64,000 nt of DNA from Chromohalobacter nigrandesensis (GCF_023061285.1 NZ_JAKGAM010000001.1:186001-250000), one strand, 5' to 3'; positions 23,820 through 32,923 are shown, counted from the stretch's first letter. The notes: a model not told the origin generated them from the sequence alone. Numbers and translations are program-made.

Positions 23820-23847
23820 ACTGCTGCTTCCTTCTTCATTGACGGCT

Positions 23848-25602
23848 TTAGCCGCCATCGAACTGCCAGGAGACGCGTGCATTGATGCGCCCGTCGCGGT
23901 TATCGGTATCCAGGTCTTCCTCGGCAATGGGACGTGCGTATTCCACGCCTAGCCGGTAGTAGCGGTTGTCGGTGAATTCGAGGCCGAAGGCCGCCGAGGC
24001 GAGGTTGTATTCGATGTCGTTGTCGTGGAAGCGCGTGCGCGCGCCGTCGACGACCAGGTAGGGTTCGACCCGGCTGACCCAGCCCCAGGGCACGGCTTGC
24101 AGAAAGCGCATTTCGATCTCGCCGGCGTAGCCGTAATCCCCTTCGGCCTGGCCATCCGGATAACCGCGCCCGAAGCGTGTACCGCCGTAGTTGCCGCGTT
24201 CGGGCACGGGCAGACTGTCCTCGGCCCAGAAGCCATCCGCGCGGGTGGTAAGACGCCAACGCTCACCCAGCGCTTCTACCCAGCGCCCCTGAAGTCCCAG
24301 ACGGGTGTAACGCAGCGGGTCATCATCGCTCTGGGAAACGCCGGTCGTCTCGATGGTCAGCTCGTTCTTGCTGCCGCCGACTTCGAGCCCTTGGCGCACG
24401 TCGCCGCTGATTTCCCAGAGGCGGTCGTCGCTGACCTGACGGTAACGCGTATTGAGCTCGGCGGTGCCGTAGCGCAGGGATTCATTGGCACGGCTCTCGC
24501 CATTCTCGCTGGTGTAGCGATATTGAGTGTCTTCATCGAGATATTCGACGGCGCCGCCGACTTCCCATAGCGTCTCGCGAGACAATTCGATGGGATATTC
24601 GAGTCCGGCACGATAGCGATAGCGTTCCTTGTCTTCTCGCGCTTCGATGGGCACACCGCGCAACTGGGTGGCGTCGTCGCCGTCGAAGTGCGTCGCCGAA
24701 AGCTTGAGTCGCAGGCCGTCGCTGCCCAGTGCCTGGCTGTATTCGGCGGCGAGGTATTCGTCGTCATCGTCCACGGGTAGCAGGCCGGCCAACGAGAGAC
24801 GCTCGGCGTGCCGCGTATTGCCCTGAGTGGCGATATTGGCCAACGTCTGGGTGTCGTCCTCGTCGTCGTAATTCACGGAGAGCCCGGCGTCGACGCGCTT
24901 TATATCGCGCTCCTCGACACGCACGGTGGTAGCGCCATTGATGGTACGCGGCAACGGCACGTTGACCGACAGGCTGGCGCCGGGAATACGTTCGATCAGG
25001 GCGGTATAGCGCTCGAAACGCTCGCGGCGCAGCGGACGCTCCTCGGCCATGCGCTCGATCAAGCGCTGAACGCGAGCCGCCACGGCATCGTTGTCGATAT
25101 CCAGCTCGGCGCGGGCGATATAGCCTTCGACCACGACCACCTCGACATTGCCGTTGGCGAAGTTATCCGCCGGCAGGTAGGCATAAGAAATCGGGTAGCC
25201 GGCGTTCTGATAGCGCTCGGTGATGCGCCTCACGGCCTTGTTGATACGACCGACGGTGACCGTTTCTCCCACCAACGACTTGAGAGGCGCGGCCAGCTCA
25301 TCGAGCTCAAACACCGAGCCGCCCCGGATATTGATATGTCGGACGTTGACCTGCGCATTCTCCGACACACCCGGTGCCGAATCCGGCTGCTGTACGTTGA
25401 GGTCCAGTGTACGTTGGCGTTCCTGCTGCTCTTGTTGCTCGCGCGTGGCGGTCGGCGAGCGTTCATCGATGAAGGAGGGGACGACATCGTCGGCCATGAG
25501 CGAACCACTGTGGCCGATCAGCACGATGGCCAGGCAACCCAGCAGCGATTCAGACAGCGGGCGACGGCGTTCGTCGCGACGAAGACGCAGCAATGACGGC
25601 AT
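23848..25602 (-). CDS. TpsB/ShlB-family outer-membrane translocator
   Basis: This is a two-partner-secretion translocator of the ShlB/FhaC/HecB type. The 584-residue product has a signal peptide (to about 37), a Gln-rich linker helix, a POTRA_2 domain (about 87-165, VNVRHINIRGGSVFELDELA), a ShlB POTRA region, and a C-terminal 16-strand barrel (about 230-584). The barrel includes the conserved L6 motif GGTRFGRGYPDGQ near residue 475. No TpsA with a haemagglutinin-type TPS domain is next to it. Instead the upstream gene in the same direction is a glycine-rich lipoprotein, and the Flp pilus genes follow. The cargo is therefore open. Confidence 0.87.
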   Translation of the reverse strand: MPSLLRLRRDERRRPLSESLLGCLAIVLIGHSGSLMADDVVPSFIDERSPTATREQQEQQERQRTLDLNVQQPDSAPGVSENAQVNVRHINIRGGSVFELDELAAPLKSLVGETVTVGRINKAVRRITERYQNAGYPISYAYLPADNFANGNVEVVVVEGYIARAELDIDNDAVAARVQRLIERMAEERPLRRERFERYTALIERIPGASLSVNVPLPRTINGATTVRVEERDIKRVDAGLSVNYDDEDDTQTLANIATQGNTRHAERLSLAGLLPVDDDDEYLAAEYSQALGSDGLRLKLSATHFDGDDATQLRGVPIEAREDKERYRYRAGLEYPIELSRETLWEVGGAVEYLDEDTQYRYTSENGESRANESLRYGTAELNTRYRQVSDDRLWEISGDVRQGLEVGGSKNELTIETTGVSQSDDDPLRYTRLGLQGRWVEALGERWRLTTRADGFWAEDSLPVPERGNYGGTRFGRGYPDGQAEGDYGYAGEIEMRFLQAVPWGWVSRVEPYLVVDGARTRFHDNDIEYNLASAAFGLEFTDNRYYRLGVEYARPIAEEDLDTDNRDGRINARVSWQFDGG

Positions 25603-25686
25603 ATTGTAGCTTCCCTGTGTGTGTCTTGTCGGAGCCGCTCGTTATTGTGTCGATGGCGACTCTCGTGGCGGTGCAGCGCACCGTGA

Positions 25687-25714
25687 GTGCCCTCATGGCA
25701 GGCCATGAGGGCAC
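25687..25714. terminator. Hairpin between lipoprotein gene and tpsB
   Basis: GTGCCCTCATGG and CCATGAGGGCAC form a perfect 12-base stem with loop CAGG. There is no T-run, so it may be a partial terminator or an mRNA 3' stabiliser that lowers tpsB expression relative to the lipoprotein. Confidence 0.5.
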
Positions 25715-25753
25715 CTTGCCTACGTTCGCTTCAGTGATGAGCGATAGTGGGCA

Positions 25754-27091
25754 TTAGCGTTCGCCTCCTCCCAGCAGTCCACCAAGAAGGCCGCCTGCGA
25801 GACCATTGCTCTCGCTACCTTGATCGGTGCCGCCATTGTCCGAACCGGCACCGCCACTCAGGCCACCGGTCACGCCGGAGACGGAATCAGTCACACCGCC
25901 GACCAAGCCGCCGACGAGGCCTTTGCTGCTGTCGCCGCCGTCGCTCGAGCCACCACCGGTCAAGCCGCCCGTGGACTCGGTCAATCCACCGACGAGGCCG
26001 CCGACCAGACCTTGGCTACCACCGTTTTCGCCACCGCCGGTCACGCCACCGAGGAGGCCGCCTTCACCACCGGTAAGACCGCTGAGCAGGCCACCGCCTT
26101 CGCCATCGGCGTTGCCGCCCGTCACACCACCGAGGAGGCCGCCTTCGCCACCGGTAAGACCGCTGAGCAGACCGCCATTACCGCCTTCTCCGTTGGTCGC
26201 GACGCCGCCCAGGTCAGCCACGGCATTGCCTACGCCTTGCAGGGTTCCGCCAAGGCCACCTAACGCTTCGGAACGATCGCCGACACGGCCACCGAGCTGT
26301 GTGACGACGCCCCCGACCGATGTCAGCAAGCCGTCAACGGGTTGGCCGACGCCAAGTCCATCACCCAGCGTTTGCGTGGTGCCTTCGAGATTGGTGACCA
26401 ATGGCCGTACGACCCCCGTCACTTCGGTGGTCAGCCCGCTGAGGTGGCCGTCTTCGGCGGTCAAGGAAGACGTCAGCGATCCCGCCGTCGAGCTCAGTGC
26501 CACCCCAAGCTGGTTGACCGTGTCGCCGGCCCCCGAAACCAGGTTGGTACGTTCGTCGACCTGGCCGACGACCGGTAGGGTATTCAACCCCGTGACAATA
26601 GTGCTGGCGGAGGAAACCGCTTCACCGACTTCTCCCACCGTCGATGTCGCGCCGCCGAGCGTGGTACCTAGCGCATTGTCATTCTCGCTCAGATCCCCGA
26701 CCCCATTACGTAGGCCATCACTGAGACTGTTGACACCTTCCCCGACATCGACGACGGCATTTCCGGCGCCATCAGTGACAAAGCCTGCGCCACCGACATC
26801 GGATTGCGAGATGGCCTCACCCGCGCCGACAACGGTATCGCCGACACCGGTAGTGCCATCGCCAGTATCGGAAACGACCTCTTCGACCGCTGTGGAATTA
26901 TCTCCACCATCGCCATTGTTGCCGTCGCCGCCATTGTTGCCGTCGCCACCGCCGTTGTTGTCACCCATGTCAGGACCATCGCCCGCGCCACCATCCATGG
27001 GTTGAGACTCGGATGAACTGCCACTGCAACCGCTCAGGACCAGTGCCAATACGACCGTTGTCAGTGCCGGTATCTTGAGTTCCCCAAGCAT
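25754..27091 (-). CDS. Glycine-rich repeat lipoprotein
   Basis: The 445-residue product has a lipoprotein signal with lipobox LVLSGC (Cys about 21) and a long low-complexity chain. First comes an Asp/Asn/Gly segment (about 30-65, GDNNGGGDGNNGGDGNNGDG), then a Val/Thr/Gly region with heptad-like VGE/VGD spacing, then Gly-Leu repeats. GGLLSGLTGGEGGLLGGVTG occurs twice in tandem, followed by GLVGGLVGG variants. Such proteins are sometimes labelled collagen-like, but there is no strict G-x-y periodicity. GGAGG precedes the ATG at 27091. It heads the transcription unit that runs into tpsB and flp, so it may be a surface or matrix component handled by the TpsB channel; that link is inferred. Confidence 0.72.
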   Translation of the reverse strand: MLGELKIPALTTVVLALVLSGCSGSSSESQPMDGGAGDGPDMGDNNGGGDGNNGGDGNNGDGGDNSTAVEEVVSDTGDGTTGVGDTVVGAGEAISQSDVGGAGFVTDGAGNAVVDVGEGVNSLSDGLRNGVGDLSENDNALGTTLGGATSTVGEVGEAVSSASTIVTGLNTLPVVGQVDERTNLVSGAGDTVNQLGVALSSTAGSLTSSLTAEDGHLSGLTTEVTGVVRPLVTNLEGTTQTLGDGLGVGQPVDGLLTSVGGVVTQLGGRVGDRSEALGGLGGTLQGVGNAVADLGGVATNGEGGNGGLLSGLTGGEGGLLGGVTGGNADGEGGGLLSGLTGGEGGLLGGVTGGGENGGSQGLVGGLVGGLTESTGGLTGGGSSDGGDSSKGLVGGLVGGVTDSVSGVTGGLSGGAGSDNGGTDQGSESNGLAGGLLGGLLGGGER

Positions 27092-27620
27092 CTCGACCTC
27101 CATTAATTATCGTTTACTGTCTACGGTTTTCCGTGTAGCGGCTGGTAGAGCATTGACCCTCATATTGCTCACTTTGACCGCCTCTCATCTTTCAAATGAA
27201 TGAGATTTCGTCTCATTTACGCAGGAGATATCCAAAATAAAAGACAGCCCCCTTACACTATTTTCTTCTTATTAGCCAGCTAACTTTACCTAAAAAATCC
27301 TATAGAACGCTGTTTTTTATACATATATTCTTTGAAATAACTGTATACACCCCCAGCATCCCACCTTTCTTTAAGATAAAGGGAGCCACTTTCGCTTTCT
27401 TTACTAGAAAGCAATCTACAAACTTAACTATTGATTAAATCACAAAATATTCTATATAAATCATCCTTTTTATCCGAATTTCGTACTATCCTTTACACTC
27501 TTTGCATATTAGGGTTCTCATCCTTTTAGGCTTTGCAATTCTGATCATCATCTCGGTATTTACAGATTGAGTCAGAAATGACTTACAAAGTAAGACGCAA
27601 AAAACCAAGGGGAAGCATGT
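27092..27620. other. AT-rich divergent intergenic region
   Basis: The gap between the leftward lipoprotein gene and the rightward AraC-type gene is strongly AT-rich from about 27230 to 27560, unlike the rest of the window. It contains AATGAGA-TTTCG-TCTCATT (27199-27217), a perfect 7-5-7 inverted repeat about 110 bases before the lipoprotein start, and several TATA-like boxes. It probably carries both promoters and is a likely target of the MvaT protein encoded 1 kb away. Confidence 0.5.
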
Positions 27621-28478
27621 ATGGCAGCGTATGAGACATCGTTATCGACTAGCCTCAATACCATGCGGGCTGCCGAGATATGGCTGCATGAACGGTCAGG
27701 CGATAGCCCATCGATCCGTGAACTGGCCAATTATCTCGGGTATTCGGAAGCGCAGATACGCCGTAACTTCAACCGCTTCTTCGGCATTTCGCCCGGCCGT
27801 TATCGTGACTCGCTACGCTTGGAACGCGCAGCCCTGCTGTTATGTCGTACGCCGATGCAGGTGCTCGATGTCGCCATCAGTTGCGGATATCGCAGCCATG
27901 CCATTTTTACGCGGGCCTTCCATGGCTACTTCGGCGTCTCTCCCAGCGAGTATCGGCGCCGCTTCGACGATCACTTGCGCAACTTGGCACCTCGACACGC
28001 GCCCGAATCGCTGAGCATCGGGATACGAGAAGAATCACGCTATTTCTTGACCCGCCATTACGGCGATGTACCAGTAACCGAACATCCCGGCTTATGGCGC
28101 CGCTACGCGCAACAATGGCAGCCTTATTTGAAAGGATGTGAGGTCTCGCGGACCTGGGTATATCACGACGATCCGAATATCACGCCCGCTAGCAGGGTGC
28201 GTATCGACTTCGGTTTCAAGGTCGAAGGCGACTGTATGACACCTCCGGCAATGGCATTTAGGCAGGTCCGCATTCCTGCCAGACGGCAGGTCAAGATGCG
28301 TGTGGCGGGGAGGGAGAACATCACTGGCGCATTTGCTTATCTACTTTATGAATGGTTACCGACACATGATGAATGGTTGAGTGGTGAGCCCGTCGTCGTC
28401 ACGTGGTTGGACAGTTCGTCGTCACATTCACAGCTCGAGACTTTCGAACTGGGTATCCCCCTCTTGACGATTCATTAG
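27621..28478 (+). CDS. AraC-family regulator with GyrI-like domain
   Basis: The 285-residue protein has an N-terminal AraC DNA-binding domain (about 12-115; SIRELANYLGYSEAQIRRNF, NRFFGISPGRYRD, VLDVAISCGYRSHAIFTRAF) and a C-terminal GyrI/Rob-like effector domain (about 125-285). This is the Rob-like order rather than the common effector-first order. AAGGGGAAG lies upstream. It diverges from the lipoprotein-TpsB-Tad unit across an AT-rich gap, so it is the best local candidate to control those genes, though this is inferred from position only. A clear terminator follows. Confidence 0.85.
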   Translation: MAAYETSLSTSLNTMRAAEIWLHERSGDSPSIRELANYLGYSEAQIRRNFNRFFGISPGRYRDSLRLERAALLLCRTPMQVLDVAISCGYRSHAIFTRAFHGYFGVSPSEYRRRFDDHLRNLAPRHAPESLSIGIREESRYFLTRHYGDVPVTEHPGLWRRYAQQWQPYLKGCEVSRTWVYHDDPNITPASRVRIDFGFKVEGDCMTPPAMAFRQVRIPARRQVKMRVAGRENITGAFAYLLYEWLPTHDEWLSGEPVVVTWLDSSSSHSQLETFELGIPLLTIH

Positions 28479-28504
28479 CTCGCCAGCTCGTCCAGGAGCA
28501 AATA

Positions 28505-28538
28505 AAAAAAGGCTGATGCTCTAAAGCATCAGCCTTTT
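28505..28538. terminator. Bidirectional intrinsic terminator
   Basis: AAGGCTGATGCT and AGCATCAGCCTT form a perfect 12-base stem with loop CTAA, flanked by A and T runs on both sides. It serves the AraC-type gene on the plus strand and mvaT on the minus strand. Confidence 0.85.
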
Positions 28539-28602
28539 CCAGACAGTACGGCTTGGCGTACTTAGCGCGCTTTCACTGGAAAGCGCTTATCCGCAAAGAC
28601 GC

Positions 28603-28980
28603 TCACTCCTCGACGCGTACCAACCAGGACTCGACGGTGTCGTTGCCGTACTCGTCTTTCCACGCCTTGAGCGTCTTTTGATTACCACCCCGTGTTTCCA
28701 CCACTTCACCGGTGTTGGGGTTCTTGTAGATCTTCAGCTTACGCTTGCGGCGCCCGCCAGTGTTCGCCTGAGAAGACGACGCGGAAGAAGAAGTCGGCTG
28801 TGGATCGAGCAGTTCGATCACGGCAGCAGGCGACTTGTCGTATTCTTTCATCAAGGCTTCGAGCTTTTCCTTGAATTCCAGCTCAGTCGTCAGGCGCTGG
28901 TCCTTTTCCAACTGCTGCAACTCTTCGCTGAGTTGCTTTAGCAGCTGTTCCTTTTTCATGTACTCGCTCAAAAGAGACAT
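28603..28980 (-). CDS. mvaT: MvaT-family H-NS-like nucleoid protein
   Basis: The 125-residue product matches the Pseudomonas MvaT/TurA family, the functional counterpart of H-NS that silences AT-rich and transferred DNA. Residues about 1-60 are the coiled-coil dimerisation region (MSLLSEYMKKEQLLKQLSEE; FKEKLEALMKEYDKSPAAVI). After a Ser/Gln linker comes the DNA-binding domain, RKRKLKIYKNPNTGEVVETR, with GGNQKTLKAWKDEYG. A protein sharing only the first part is encoded at 10998-11261. Several AT-rich gaps in this window are natural targets. Confidence 0.9.
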   Translation of the reverse strand: MSLLSEYMKKEQLLKQLSEELQQLEKDQRLTTELEFKEKLEALMKEYDKSPAAVIELLDPQPTSSSASSSQANTGGRRKRKLKIYKNPNTGEVVETRGGNQKTLKAWKDEYGNDTVESWLVRVEE

Positions 28981-29163
28981 TCTTTACCTCTAGACAGTTG
29001 GGATGCGCTCGTATTATCGCTACTTATTCGCTTATTGCCAAGTCCCGTCTTTATTTTTTTATTTAACCTGTCGCAACCTCGGGCCTTCCAAGATGCCTTT
29101 AATGCGCTTTCAAGCAAGCTCGGCGACACCATCACGCCCCCTCTTAAAAGAGACCGGCGCCAT

Positions 29164-30510
29164 TTAAAGCCACATTGCCGCCAACCACCCGAACACGATG
29201 AGCGGGATATTGTAATGAATGAAAGTGGGGACGACCGAGTCCCAGATATGATCGTGCTGGCGGTCGACATTGAGTCCTGAGGTCGGCCCCAGCGTCGAAT
29301 CGGATGCCGGCGAGCCGGCATCGCCCAACGCGGCGGCGGTGCCCACCAGGGCCACCGTGGCCATGGGCGAGAAACCGAATTGCATGGCCAGCGGGACGTA
29401 GATCGCGGCGATGATGGGAATCGTCGAGAATGACGAGCCGATCCCCAGTGTGATGAACAAACCGACCAACAACATGATCAACGCTGCGAGCCCTTGATTG
29501 TCACCGATAATGGCGAAGGCGTTTTCGACCAGCGTGTCGATATCCCCCGTGGCTTGCATGACCGAGGCAAATCCCGCTGCCGTGATCATGATGAAGCCAA
29601 TCAGTGCCATCATGCGCATTCCGCTGGTGAAAAGATCATCGGCTTCTCGCCACTTGAAGATGCCACCCAAAGATAGCAGGGCAAAACCTACGAGCCCGCC
29701 CATGATCATCGAGCCGCTATACAATTGAATCGACAAGGCAGCGACGATGGCCACGACGGCCATCACCAACCCACGTGTATGCAGAGCGACTTCACTAGCG
29801 TGATGTGGGGCGTTGCTAGCAACGACATCGCGCGCTTCATAATCACGCGGCTTGCGATAGGAATAGAACACGGCCACTAAAAGGCCCAGTGCCATACCGG
29901 CGACCGGAATTCCCATGGCGAGTGGCACCATGCCACGCGTTACTTCAAGCCCTACAGCCTCGCCTGCCGAATTGATATTGGCCAATAGAATATCGTTGAG
30001 GAAGATTGCCCCGAACCCGACCGGCAACAGCATATAAGGTGCCGTCAGACCAAAGGTCAACACGCACGCCACCATGCGTCGATCCAGACGCAGGGGATTC
30101 ATGATCTTGAGTAGCGGGGGAACCAGAATGGGAATGAAGGCAATATGTACGGGAATCAGGTTCTGCGATGAAATCGCCACCAATAGCAACGCCACGAGCA
30201 GGATGTATTTCACCGCCGATTGGCGTTTATATGACGCCTCGTGCCCGAGCAGACGAATCAAACGCTGGGCCAACACGTCAGGAAGTCCTGAGCGTGAAAT
30301 CGCCACCGCGAACGCCCCCAGCGTTGCGTAGGCCAACGCCACCTTGGCGCCGCCTCCCACACCATCGTTGAATGCGGCCAACGTGTCCTCGAGCCCCAGA
30401 CCGCCGACCATACCGCCCACCAAGGCCCCCACGATAAGCGCAAACACTACCGATACTCGCGCCAAGGCGAGCCCTACCATGACCAGAACGGCCAGAATAA
30501 CCGCGTTCAT
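29164..30510 (-). CDS. NhaC-like sodium/proton antiporter family protein
   Basis: The 448-residue protein has about 11-12 hydrophobic segments and the features of the Na+/H+ antiporter / YuiF-like family within the IT superfamily, including [20 protein letters not shown] and [20 protein letters not shown] near the C-terminus. The start at 30510 ([13 protein letters not shown]) is used; a frame 33 codons longer reads through the 13-base tandem repeat upstream and is not credible. In a halophile, sodium extrusion or an amino-acid/sodium exchange role is reasonable, but the substrate is not settled by sequence. It is a single-gene unit. Confidence 0.8.
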   Translation of the reverse strand: MNAVILAVLVMVGLALARVSVVFALIVGALVGGMVGGLGLEDTLAAFNDGVGGGAKVALAYATLGAFAVAISRSGLPDVLAQRLIRLLGHEASYKRQSAVKYILLVALLLVAISSQNLIPVHIAFIPILVPPLLKIMNPLRLDRRMVACVLTFGLTAPYMLLPVGFGAIFLNDILLANINSAGEAVGLEVTRGMVPLAMGIPVAGMALGLLVAVFYSYRKPRDYEARDVVASNAPHHASEVALHTRGLVMAVVAIVAALSIQLYSGSMIMGGLVGFALLSLGGIFKWREADDLFTSGMRMMALIGFIMITAAGFASVMQATGDIDTLVENAFAIIGDNQGLAALIMLLVGLFITLGIGSSFSTIPIIAAIYVPLAMQFGFSPMATVALVGTAAALGDAGSPASDSTLGPTSGLNVDRQHDHIWDSVVPTFIHYNIPLIVFGWLAAMWL

Positions 30511-30559
30511 TGCCGTGTTCCCGTTGAGTGTGTTGTATGAAAAGAGCGAGATACTAACA

Positions 30560-30624
30560 GAAGTGGCCATCGGAAGTGGCCATCGGAAGTGGCCATCGGA
30601 AGTGGCCATCGGAAGCGGCTATCA
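30560..30624. repeat. 13-base tandem repeat upstream of the antiporter
   Basis: GAAGTGGCCATCG is repeated four times exactly (30560-30611) and once in degenerate form. It ends 50 bases before the antiporter start on the minus strand, in the position expected for its promoter or leader, so copy number could alter expression. Confidence 0.8.
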
Positions 30625-30721
30625 AAAGTCGCCATGAAAACGTCACATCCGCGACGCGACATTGTCATGAAGACGGATTACAACGGGGGGCGACAATCAA
30701 TGGTCAAGCAAGCCATTGCTT

Positions 30722-30869
30722 GTCAGACAAGGGACACTGTCGTTAAGCGCGTCAGGGAGGCATGCTGAGCGAGGAGGCTCACGGGAACCGGCAAAGTACC
30801 GGTGCGTCAGGAAGACGCCAAGGGAGCGCGGAATATTACGCCATGGTCGAATACGGCCATGGCGTTTTT
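30722..30869 (+). ncRNA. Probable CsrB/RsmZ-type small RNA
   Basis: The stretch has no credible gene but shows the hallmarks of a CsrA/RsmA-sequestering RNA. GGA motifs recur at 30732, 30756, 30773, 30784, 30810, 30823 and 30130-133 of the next hundred (30830). Three lie in hairpin loops: GACA-AGGGACAC-TGTC, TGAGC-GAGGAG-GCTCA (30766-30781) and GCGTC-AGGAA-GACGC (30804-30818). ACCGG/CCGGT adds a further stem. The end is an intrinsic terminator, CGCCATGG and CCATGGCG (30839-30846, 30857-30864) with five T. The 5' end is not fixed; 30722 is approximate. A BarA kinase, the usual upstream activator, is encoded at 46.3 kb. Confidence 0.7.
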
Positions 30870-31273
30870 ATGATGCCGCGAACGATCACAAAAACACGAG
30901 CTGAACTGCCCCCAACAGATGGCCGCTCAGCAGCTTGTCCCCTCTTGCGAAATGCCTGTCACGCCCTCCATAAGCGTTCACACGGGGATTCCCAGCCATT
31001 TCATAACACCTGTTTATGTGATGGCAAGATTTAGGTATGCTACGTGTCATAACGAAAAGAAAAGCAATCAGGGAACGCCTGAACCAAATCCAACGCATGG
31101 CTCACGAAGCATGGGAACCGTCCTCGTTTCAAGATGGACGCGTCTTCGTGCTTGGCATGGTGTTGTGTGCTCATTGAGAGCGCGCGGTTCAGCGTTTCCC
31201 AGGCGTCAGTTCGCAAGGGCGACCCAGCCCATCCGACGACTCACGACCCTAAGCAGGAAACGGAGAAAATAAA
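30870..31273 (+). other. Upstream region of the porin gene
   Basis: About 400 bases separate the small-RNA terminator from the porin. Short frames here look random. It should contain the porin promoter and a leader, but no box could be assigned with confidence. Confidence 0.35.
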
Positions 31274-32584
31274 GTGGCACAACTATCATTCAAGGCAGCC
31301 GGCCTCGCCATGGGCGTTACCGGCACACTGGCTTTTGCTGCACCGGCATTGGCACAACAAGACACCGAGGCCATGCAACGTCAGTTGGATGCCCTGCGCG
31401 CGCAAGTAGAGCGCATGGAGCAGCAACTCGACGCCCAGCAGTCGACCACATCCGCCGACAGCAGCCAGGAAAGTTCGCAGACGCGTGACCTCGCCGAGGA
31501 AAACAGCTCTCTGATCGAATCGATCCAGAATACTCAGTTCAGCGGTACGCTCCAGTTGAAGGGCACCTACGATGACTGGAGCGAGCCTAGCAAGGACACC
31601 GCCGGGGACATGGACTTCGGCAAGTTCGTGCTCGGTATCGACGGCCAACAAGGCAACTTCCTCTACTCGTTCGAGTACCGTTTCTACGACGGCAATCAGT
31701 TCCTCAAGAAGGGCTGGATGGGGTATCAGGCCAGCGATAACGACACCGTCAAGGTGGGCCTGGTCCAGACGCCGTTCGGCAACATGGATTACGGCTACCT
31801 GGGCTGGTACGGCAACCTGCCTTACCTGGCCGGTTTCAACGACAACCAGAACGCCGGTATCAAGTGGGATCATACCCAGGGCGCCTGGGACACCTCGCTG
31901 GCCTTCTTCAAGAGCGACCAGTTGGGAGATGGCAACGAGCACTACGGCGCTAACCCGGTGGGTGAAAGTCCTCAAGGCAATACCGCCGAGAACCAGCTTG
32001 CCGGCCGTGTCGCTTACACCTTCGGCCAGGGCACCGACTACACCACCGAGATCAACTTCTCGGCCAAGGGTGGTCAGCTCTACAACAAGAACACCAACGA
32101 CAGTGGCAGCAACTGGCAGGCCGCCGTGGGCCTCAACGGCAGCTATGGCAACTGGCTGACGCAACTGCAGGCCACCGCCTACGAATATGATGCCGAGAAC
32201 TCGCCTGAGTCAGCCAGTGGTATCTCCGACGACGTGATGCAGATCGGTGCGTTCGGTTTCAATTACCTGATCCCCGCCGAAGGTCAGATGTATTCCGCCA
32301 GCGTGGGCTACAGCATGAACGTCGACTGGGGTGACATCGATAATGTCTACTTCTACAACGACTTCAGCTATATCAGCCCGGAAGGGGATTATTCCCCGGT
32401 TAACGGTGGTTTCGGTGATGTCGACGACCCGATGCTCAACGATCTAGGCATGAAGGTTACCGCCGGCCCTTACTACGCCTGGTTCAGTGTCGTCTCCAAC
32501 AAGAACGGGCTCAACTACTTCGGTTCACCAGTCGATGATGGCTGGCACACCAGCCTGCAGACCAACTTCGGTCTCAACTTCTAA
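31274..32584 (+). CDS. Outer-membrane porin
   Basis: The 436-residue product is a barrel porin. The start is GTG (31274) with a GGAG about ten bases upstream. A signal peptide ends in AAPALAQ (about 22-28), followed by a coiled coil (AMQRQLDALRAQVERMEQQL), the trimer-forming segment found in some carboxylate, phosphate and polyphosphate porins. The rest is a run of amphipathic strands rich in Gly, Asn, Tyr and Asp ending in a C-terminal phenylalanine (TNFGLNF), the usual Bam signal. The high acidic content fits a halophile. A terminator follows. Substrate unknown. Confidence 0.85.
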   Translation: MAQLSFKAAGLAMGVTGTLAFAAPALAQQDTEAMQRQLDALRAQVERMEQQLDAQQSTTSADSSQESSQTRDLAEENSSLIESIQNTQFSGTLQLKGTYDDWSEPSKDTAGDMDFGKFVLGIDGQQGNFLYSFEYRFYDGNQFLKKGWMGYQASDNDTVKVGLVQTPFGNMDYGYLGWYGNLPYLAGFNDNQNAGIKWDHTQGAWDTSLAFFKSDQLGDGNEHYGANPVGESPQGNTAENQLAGRVAYTFGQGTDYTTEINFSAKGGQLYNKNTNDSGSNWQAAVGLNGSYGNWLTQLQATAYEYDAENSPESASGISDDVMQIGAFGFNYLIPAEGQMYSASVGYSMNVDWGDIDNVYFYNDFSYISPEGDYSPVNGGFGDVDDPMLNDLGMKVTAGPYYAWFSVVSNKNGLNYFGSPVDDGWHTSLQTNFGLNF

Positions 32585-32615
32585 GCAACGCGTCTTGACT
32601 AGCTGACGTTTTATT

Positions 32616-32643
32616 GCCCCGCTCCCCAGGAGTGGGGCTTTTT
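32616..32643 (+). terminator. Terminator of the porin gene
   Basis: GCCCC-G-CTCC pairs with GGAG-T-GGGGC around a short loop, followed by five T. It lies about 30 bases after the porin stop. Confidence 0.85.
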
Positions 32644-32923
32644 ATGCGCTGAGCTTCACGCCATGTCGAGCCGAGTGTATTACGCAAGGCTTGTCTTCAG
32701 TGGCCTCTCCACTCCCCCCTTCATTACCACGCGATTGAACCGATACTTTAAAAGTAAATCTTAACTTCAATCTTCCATATGATATGCCGCCGCCATCAAA
32801 CGCTTGTTTAAATTTGATCCAAATCAACTAATAATAATTAATTCTGTTTTACTTATGAGATAACTTTATTTACATTACCTAACTGTTTAGACTAAACGCT
32901 TCATAAAAACGGCATGGATACGA
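32644..32923. other. AT-rich gap before the GGDEF gene
   Basis: No gene is evident. From about 32745 to 32910 the DNA is very AT-rich and should hold the promoter of the diguanylate cyclase gene. Confidence 0.4.

Noticed and set aside
25827-27005. 392-codon proline/threonine/serine-rich open frame on the plus strand
   Set aside because: It is exactly antisense to the glycine-rich lipoprotein gene. The Pro/Ser/Thr runs are the mirror of Gly/Val codons, and the frame has no ribosome site or signal sequence.
25754-27091. Glycine-rich protein considered as the TpsA partner of the TpsB channel
   Set aside because: It has a lipoprotein signal and no N-terminal TPS/haemagglutinin domain, so it cannot be called TpsA; only an unproven functional link is kept.
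30762-31034. 90-codon open frame over the small-RNA region
   Set aside because: It crosses an intrinsic terminator, lacks a ribosome site and shows no protein-like pattern; the GGA hairpins explain the sequence better.
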